64,000 bases of DNA from Erwinia sorbitola (lineage in GTDB: Bacteria; Pseudomonadota; Gammaproteobacteria; Enterobacterales; Enterobacteriaceae). A program made the translations under genes and the position numbers. Below, in pieces: positions 59,772-64,000 of this stretch. The notes beneath the pieces were generated by a model. The model ran no database searches. It saw only the letters and a list, made by a program, of their open reading frames with translations, and was not told the DNA's origin. The stretch lies in NCBI RefSeq assembly GCF_009738185.1, contig NZ_CP046509.1:499501-563500 (forward strand), in the 5' to 3' direction. Within the stretch, counting starts at the first letter, position 1, and each line of letters begins with the position of its first letter.

Positions 59772-59791
59772 GGGCCGGGCATGCCCGACCC
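59772..59791. repeat. REP-like palindrome, copy 1
   Basis: GGGCCGGGCATGCCCGACCC, a 20-base near-perfect palindrome between ridA and pyrI. It differs from the copy at 63336 at three positions, two of which (6 and 15) form a compensatory A-T to G-C pair change. Confidence 0.6.
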
Positions 59792-59883
59792 CTGAGAGGG
59801 CGCTATTACAGCAGAACCGGCCATGCCGCCCCCGCGCCTGTGTGGAACATCCTGCACACTGAATTTGTGAAATGCAAACGGCT

Positions 59884-60348
59884 TTAACCGTTCGCCATTA
59901 CCACATGATGCGCGAACTCTTTCTCGCAATATTTACATTTCAGATAGAGCGCGTTCTGCCGCTGCTTCACCGCAAAGCTGGAGTAAACCGGCTCTGAACG
60001 ACTGATACAGTTGCTGTTCGGGCAGCTCAGTACGCGCTCAATACGATCCGGCAGGGCGGGCGAAATCTTCGCTACCACATTGTAATCATCAATCCGGTTA
60101 ACCGTAGCGTGCGGTGCGTACATCGCCAGCTGATTGATCTGATCTTCGGTAAGGAAGGTATTCTCGATCTTGATCAAATCTTTACGGCCCAGCTCGCCGG
60201 ACGGCAGATTCAGTCCGATGGTAATGCGCTGGTCAGTCTCCGTCAGGCGAAACAGGGAGAGCAGCTTAAAGCCCACCAGGGCCGGGATATGGTCAATCAC
60301 CGTGCCGCGTTTAATTGCCTCAACCTGTAATTTGTTATCGTGTGTCAT
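59884..60348 (-). CDS. pyrI: aspartate carbamoyltransferase regulatory subunit PyrI
   Basis: Regulatory chain of ATCase that binds CTP/UTP/ATP and couples to PyrB through a zinc domain. [24 protein letters not shown] is the allosteric domain; the four zinc cysteines are in CPNSNC and CKYC near the C-terminus. 154 residues. It follows pyrB by 11 bases. Confidence 0.97.
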   Translation of the reverse strand: MTHDNKLQVEAIKRGTVIDHIPALVGFKLLSLFRLTETDQRITIGLNLPSGELGRKDLIKIENTFLTEDQINQLAMYAPHATVNRIDDYNVVAKISPALPDRIERVLSCPNSNCISRSEPVYSSFAVKQRQNALYLKCKYCEKEFAHHVVMANG

Positions 60349-60359
60349 AGCTTATCCCC

Positions 60360-61295
60360 TTACAGAACCGGTTCGCTGTTAAGTACCAGCGCCAGAAGTG
60401 CCTGGCGAGCGTAGATGCCGTTGCCCGCCTGCTGGAAATACCAGGCGTGTGGCGTGTGATCAACTTCCGTGTCGATTTCATCAATACGCGGCAGCGGATG
60501 CAGGACTTTCATATTTTTGCGTGCTCCCGCCAGGTCAGAGGCGCGCAGAATAAACTGGGCTTTAACGTTAGCGTATTCAGACGGATCCAGACGCTCTTTC
60601 TGTACGCGGGTCATATACAGAATATCCACCTGCGGTACCACTTCCTCAATGCTGTCATGGCGCGTCCAGACAATGCCTTTTTCATCGAGCATATCGGTAA
60701 TATAGGCCGGCATTGCCAGCGCATCGGGGGCGATAAAGTAAAAGCGATTGCCCTCAAATTTTGCCAGCGCCTGCGCCAGTGAATGCACGGTGCGGCCATA
60801 TTTTAAATCGCCGACCATCGCGATGCTGAGATTGTTCAGGCGACCCTGGGTTTCCTGAATGGTGAACAGGTCGAGCAGAGTCTGGGTGGGATGCTGGTTA
60901 GCTCCATCGCCTGCGTTCAGCACCGGAATCCCGCCGGAAAACTCGGTAGCCAGACGGGCGGCCCCTTCCTGCGGATGACGCATCACGATGGCATCCACAT
61001 AGGTACCAATCACCGAAATCGTATCGGCCAGCGTTTCCCCTTTCTTGCCCAGCGAGGTGTTGCTGCCGTCGGAGAAACCAACAACAGACGCGCCAAGCCG
61101 ATGCATCGCCGTTTCAAAAGAGAGGCGGGTTCGGGTGGAGGCTTCAAAGAAACAGCTGGCAATCACGTTATGTTTCAGCAGCTCAGGCTGCGGGTTCGCT
61201 TTCAGGCTGGCGGCGGTGTGCAGCACCAGCTCCAGCTCTTCACGATTCAAATCGTTAATTGAAATAATGTGTTTGTGATATAGGGGGTTAGCCAT
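60360..61295 (-). CDS. pyrB: aspartate carbamoyltransferase catalytic subunit PyrB
   Basis: Condenses carbamoyl phosphate and aspartate, the first committed step of pyrimidine synthesis. The carbamoyl-phosphate site is [31 protein letters not shown] and [10 protein letters not shown] complete the active site. The start [14 protein letters not shown] gives 311 residues, the E. coli length; a start two codons upstream is rejected. It is expressed behind the pyrL attenuator. Confidence 0.98.
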   Translation of the reverse strand: MANPLYHKHIISINDLNREELELVLHTAASLKANPQPELLKHNVIASCFFEASTRTRLSFETAMHRLGASVVGFSDGSNTSLGKKGETLADTISVIGTYVDAIVMRHPQEGAARLATEFSGGIPVLNAGDGANQHPTQTLLDLFTIQETQGRLNNLSIAMVGDLKYGRTVHSLAQALAKFEGNRFYFIAPDALAMPAYITDMLDEKGIVWTRHDSIEEVVPQVDILYMTRVQKERLDPSEYANVKAQFILRASDLAGARKNMKVLHPLPRIDEIDTEVDHTPHAWYFQQAGNGIYARQALLALVLNSEPVL

Positions 61296-61316
61296 TTCCA
61301 CTCCTTTTGCTCGTCA

Positions 61317-61511
61317 TCATTCATAAGGCAGCGGTGTTAGCTGCCTCACAAATGCCACAGAGCAAAGTGTTTGCATTGAAATTTGGGCAAAAAAAAGCCC
61401 CTCAATGAGGGGCTTTTCTTGATGATCGGTCATGCAACGAGAGGAAAAACAGAGCTGCCCGCCTGTAAAAAGGCGTTGCGATACGGCTTCATTCACGCGA
61501 CTCAGTTTCAT
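61317..61511 (-). CDS. pyrL: pyrBI leader peptide PyrL
   Basis: A 64-codon frame starting MKLSRVNEAVSQRLF with GGGAGGA directly upstream. It reads through the attenuator hairpin (EKPLIEGLFFAQIS) and stops 21 bases before pyrB. In E. coli the 44-codon pyrL is translated behind RNA polymerase; close coupling at low UTP blocks the hairpin and lets pyrBI be transcribed. Location and layout match; the longer length is unusual. Confidence 0.75.
   Translation of the reverse strand: MKLSRVNEAVSQRLFTGGQLCFSSRCMTDHQEKPLIEGLFFAQISMQTLCSVAFVRQLTPLPYE
61389..61417 (-). terminator. pyrBI attenuator
   Basis: On the minus strand AAAAGCCCCTC and GAGGGGCTTTT form the stem, followed by a run of eight T. It is a strong intrinsic terminator inside pyrL, about 94 bases before pyrB. 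Confidence 0.9.
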
Positions 61512-61535
61512 GCTTCCTCCCGGCAAACGGGGAGC

Positions 61536-61563
61536 ATTATACGCATTCAATCGCCTGCGGCAA
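61536..61563 (-). promoter_or_regulatory. promoter of pyrL-pyrBI
   Basis: On the minus strand TTGCCG, a 16-base spacer and a perfect TATAAT lie 25 bases upstream of the pyrL start. The sequence after the -10 (GCTCCCCGTTTGCC) lacks the AATTTG start seen in E. coli. Confidence 0.75.
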
Positions 61564-61601
61564 GCGAAAAACGCTAAACGTAATCGTTTGCCTGCGCCTA
61601 A

Positions 61602-62612
61602 TCAGCCTTGTTTAGCCAGCGTCGCAACCATCACGGCTTTGATGGTGTGCAGCCGGTTTTCCGCCTGATCAAACACCACGCTGTGGGATGATTCAAACAC
61701 TTCATCGGTCACTTCCATACCGCCGTGCAGATCGTACTGCTGCGCCATCTGCTGGCCCAGCGTGGTCTGATCGTCGTGGAAAGCGGGCAGACAGTGCAGA
61801 AATTTCACCTGCGGGTTCCCGGTGGCTTTCAACATAGCCGAATTGACCTGATAAGGACGCAGCAAAGCAATACGTTCATGCCATACTTCTTTCGGTTCGC
61901 CCATCGAAACCCAGACGTCGGTATAGATAAAATCAGCGCCCAGCACACCGTCAGCAATCTCTTCCGTCAGGGTGATTTTACCGCCGGTTTTTTCTGCCAC
62001 ACTGCGGCACTCCGCCACCAGCGCGGCATCCGGCCAGCAGCTTTTTGGTGCGATCAGTCGCAGATCCAGGCCGACCAGCGCCGCTGCTTCCAGCAGGGTA
62101 TTGCCCATATTGTTGTGGGTGTCGCCAACGTAGGCCAGCGTCATCTGGCTGAAGGGTTTCTCCGGCAGATGTTCCTGCATGGTGAGCAGGTCGGCCAGCA
62201 GTTGGGTAGGGTGAAATTCGTTGGTCAGCCCGTTCCACACCGGCACACCGGCATATTGCGCCAGCGATTCCACCAGCGCCTGGCCATGGCCGCGATACTG
62301 AATACCGTGATACATGCGGCCCAGCACGCGTGCGGTATCTTTCATCGACTCTTTATGGCCAATCTGGCTGCCGCTCGGGCCAAGATAGGTGACGTTCGCG
62401 CCCTGATCGTATGCGGCAACTTCGAAAGAGCATCGGGTACGGGTCGAGTCTTTTTCGAAGATGAGCGCTATATTTTTACCTTTCAGGTGCTGAATTTCTT
62501 CGCCATTTTTCTTATCGGTCTTCAATGTAGACGCCAGCGCCAGTAAACCGTTGATTTCAGCAGGTGTGAAATCGAGCAGCCTGAGGAAGTGACGTTGATA
62601 TAACTGACTCAT
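61602..62612 (-). CDS. argI: ornithine carbamoyltransferase ArgI
   Basis: Makes citrulline from ornithine and carbamoyl phosphate. [21 protein letters not shown] and [18 protein letters not shown] bind carbamoyl phosphate; the catalytic [12 protein letters not shown] follows. The start [15 protein letters not shown] gives 336 residues. It is called argI from its place beside pyrBI and rraB; argF is the paralogue name. Paired ARG boxes lie upstream but are displaced by a repeat. Confidence 0.96.
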   Translation of the reverse strand: MSQLYQRHFLRLLDFTPAEINGLLALASTLKTDKKNGEEIQHLKGKNIALIFEKDSTRTRCSFEVAAYDQGANVTYLGPSGSQIGHKESMKDTARVLGRMYHGIQYRGHGQALVESLAQYAGVPVWNGLTNEFHPTQLLADLLTMQEHLPEKPFSQMTLAYVGDTHNNMGNTLLEAAALVGLDLRLIAPKSCWPDAALVAECRSVAEKTGGKITLTEEIADGVLGADFIYTDVWVSMGEPKEVWHERIALLRPYQVNSAMLKATGNPQVKFLHCLPAFHDDQTTLGQQMAQQYDLHGGMEVTDEVFESSHSVVFDQAENRLHTIKAVMVATLAKQG

Positions 62613-62637
62613 AAAGCACTCCAGGTAACTTAAACCC

Positions 62638-62754
62638 TTCATACTCAAGTCGCCTGTGTGTTAGCTGCTCTTGCTCACCTGAATCACTTACCTGAGTAAG
62701 CCTGCCGGGATCCGCTCGCTTGCTGCCTTCATGCAACTCGAATTATCTTGGGTG
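62638..62754. repeat. dispersed intergenic repeat, copy 2
   Basis: About 117 bases starting TCATACTCAAG and ending AACTCGAATTATCTTGGG, sharing both ends with the copy at 46862. It lies between the ARG boxes and the argI start, so it should be part of the argI mRNA leader. Confidence 0.65.
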
Positions 62755-62757
62755 TGT

Positions 62758-62796
62758 GATGAATTAAAATTCAATTTAACTGTATTAATATTCACT
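62758..62796 (-). promoter_or_regulatory. paired ARG boxes of argI
   Basis: TGAATTAAAATTCA (62760-62773, a perfect box core) and TGTATTAATATTCA (62781-62794) are two 18-bp ARG boxes separated by 3 bp, the classic ArgR hexamer operator. A minus-strand TTGAAA with a TTAAAT at about 16 bases overlaps them as the likely promoter. Confidence 0.85.
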
Positions 62797-62892
62797 TTCA
62801 ACCCCGCCGAGCAGAAACTTGCTTTTAAAGGTAGTGACGCAGGATGCACTGTGGGAAAATACGCGAAATAACGCCCTATTGAGGAACAGATC

Positions 62893-63321
62893 ATGGCTAA
62901 CGAAGCATTGTTGGAAGAGCAGCGTGAAGAAACGCGGCTGATTATTGAAGAGCTGCTGGAAGATGGCAGCGATCCGGACGCGCTCTATACCATTGAGCAT
63001 CATTTCTCCTGCGACAGCTTCGATGCCCTTGAAAAAGCGGCAGTGGAAGCGTTCAAGCTGGGTTATGAAATCACCGAGCCGGAAGAGTTGGATCTGGAAG
63101 ACGGTACCAAAGTCATGTGCTGCGATATCCTCAGTGAAGGTGCGCTGAACGCCGAGCTGATCGACGCGCAGGTTGAGCAGCTGATAGATCTTGCGGCCAA
63201 ATTCAACGTTGACTACGACGGCTGGGGCACCTACTTCGAAGATCCGGATGCGCAGGATGATGACGAAGATGAAGAAGATGGTGAATCCATCGATGGCGAA
63301 GATAACGGCATCCGTCATTAA
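62893..63321 (+). CDS. rraB: RNase E inhibitor protein RraB
   Basis: Binds RNase E and changes degradosome activity on a subset of mRNAs. [32 protein letters not shown] and [28 protein letters not shown] match the family, with an acidic C-terminal tail ([21 protein letters not shown]). 142 residues. GAGGAACA ribosome-binding site. It diverges from argI. Confidence 0.96.
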   Translation: MANEALLEEQREETRLIIEELLEDGSDPDALYTIEHHFSCDSFDALEKAAVEAFKLGYEITEPEELDLEDGTKVMCCDILSEGALNAELIDAQVEQLIDLAAKFNVDYDGWGTYFEDPDAQDDDEDEEDGESIDGEDNGIRH

Positions 63322-63335
63322 TTTTGTATCACAAT

Positions 63336-63355
63336 GGGTCAGGCATGCCTGACCC
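63336..63355. repeat. REP-like palindrome, copy 2
   Basis: GGGTCAGGCATGCCTGACCC is a perfect 20-base palindrome between rraB and miaE, 14 bases after rraB. The related copy is at 59772. Confidence 0.65.
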
Positions 63356-63372
63356 CTACTGAGTTTGCTTTA

Positions 63373-64000
63373 ATGAATACCGAACACCTTCTTGCCCCTG
63401 TCCTCGACTTCCTCCACTGCCGTACCCCACAAGCCTGGATTGATGAAGCGCGTAAGCCGCAGCATCTGCCGCTGCTGCTGACCGATCATCTGGTGTGCGA
63501 ACTGAAAGCCGCGCAGACCGCCATGTGGCTGATCCGTAAATATGTTGCGGACAAGGCCAGCGGCGATGCGTTGCTGGCCTGGCTGAAACCCTGGGAGCAG
63601 TTTGTCCATAACGACCAGGCAGATCTGGCTTTCCTGGAGCAGCATAAAGGCCTGTCGAAAACTATTATCAGCCGCGAAGAGGTGCCGTACGGCGATGAGC
63701 TGGTGGATAAAATGGTGCTGCTGATCAAAGAGGAGCTGCACCATTTCTATCAGGTGCTGGAGATTATGCAGGCGCGCAATATTCCCTATATGCGTATCAC
63801 CGCCAGCCGCTATGCCAAAGGGCTGCTGCGCGAGATCGCCACGCACGAACCGCAGACGCTGGTAGATAAGCTGATTTGCGGAGCCTATATTGAAGCGCGA
63901 TCCTGCGAACGGTTTGCCAGCCTGGCACCGTACCTGGATGATGAACTGGCAGCGTTTTATATTTCTCTGCTGCGCTCAGAGGCGCGTCACTACCAGGATT
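63373..64000 (+). CDS. miaE: tRNA hydroxylase MiaE, 3' end missing
   Basis: Non-haem di-iron monooxygenase that hydroxylates the isopentenyl group of ms2i6A37 in tRNA. About 209 residues are visible from MNTEHLLAPVLDFLHCRTPQ. Ferritin-like metal ligands appear as DHLVCELKAAQTA, KEELHHFYQVLEIM and GAYIEARSCERF, with SLLRSEARHYQD at the edge. E. coli K-12 lacks it; Salmonella has it in this rraB-argI neighbourhood. It continues past the window. Confidence 0.93.
   Translation, partial: MNTEHLLAPVLDFLHCRTPQAWIDEARKPQHLPLLLTDHLVCELKAAQTAMWLIRKYVADKASGDALLAWLKPWEQFVHNDQADLAFLEQHKGLSKTIISREEVPYGDELVDKMVLLIKEELHHFYQVLEIMQARNIPYMRITASRYAKGLLREIATHEPQTLVDKLICGAYIEARSCERFASLAPYLDDELAAFYISLLRSEARHYQD

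Overview
The window is a stretch of enterobacterial chromosome. Almost every gene is a close, readable match to an Escherichia coli housekeeping gene. Gene content and order point to Enterobacterales outside the E. coli/Salmonella core, most likely Erwiniaceae (Erwinia/Pantoea-like); this is an inference from synteny and not a proven assignment. No prophage, integron, transposase or CRISPR array was seen. Coding density is high and several adjacent genes overlap by 1-29 bases.

Layout. (a) 1-9530: rpoN (cut by the left edge) and the lptB-lptA-lptC-kdsC-kdsD-yrbG row on the minus strand make and export LPS precursors. The divergent mlaFEDCB operon and ibaG keep the outer membrane asymmetric. 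(b) 9610-15591: murA, sfsB, ispB, rplU-rpmA, yhbE and obgE. (c) 15648-20494: a minus-strand entC-entE-entB-entA-entH operon making and activating 2,3-dihydroxybenzoate, with a Fur box upstream. It lies between obgE and pmrB and has no NRPS, exporter or receptor beside it. (d) 20760-24644: dacB-pmrA-pmrB and divergent greA with a GraL-like leader. (e) 24788-30758: yhbY, rlmE-ftsH, folP-glmM, secG. (f) 30839-43478: tRNA-Leu(GAG), initiator tRNA, rimP-nusA-infB-rbfA-truB, rpsO, pnp, nlpI, a yrbN-like micropeptide and deaD, which together form the transcription, translation and RNA-decay core. (g) 43581-48993: yhbW, ubiU-ubiV and ubiT (oxygen-independent ubiquinone synthesis), yhbS, yhbQ, yhbO. 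(h) 49205-64000: yjfL, nrdD-nrdG, a SNF2/SWIM helicase, an isolated treC, a secreted GH20 hexosaminidase, ridA, pyrL-pyrB-pyrI, argI, rraB and miaE (cut by the right edge). In E. coli, block (h) maps far from blocks (a)-(g), so the window contains a synteny junction near 49.0-49.6 kb.

The genes form recognisable functional sets: envelope biogenesis (lpt, kds, mla, murA, dacB, ispB, glmM, nlpI), translation and RNA metabolism, iron acquisition beside an iron-responsive two-component system, anaerobic physiology (ubiUVT, nrdDG), and pyrimidine/arginine synthesis sharing carbamoyl phosphate (pyrBI, argI).

I did not find a clearly unprecedented system. The best leads are the regulatory and accessory parts: the ent insertion, the ARG operators separated from argI by a dispersed repeat, a tRNA-Leu acceptor-stem mismatch, an inverted repeat upstream of sfsB, a long pyrL leader, paired palindromes with a compensatory base-pair change, and the SNF2/SWIM protein.
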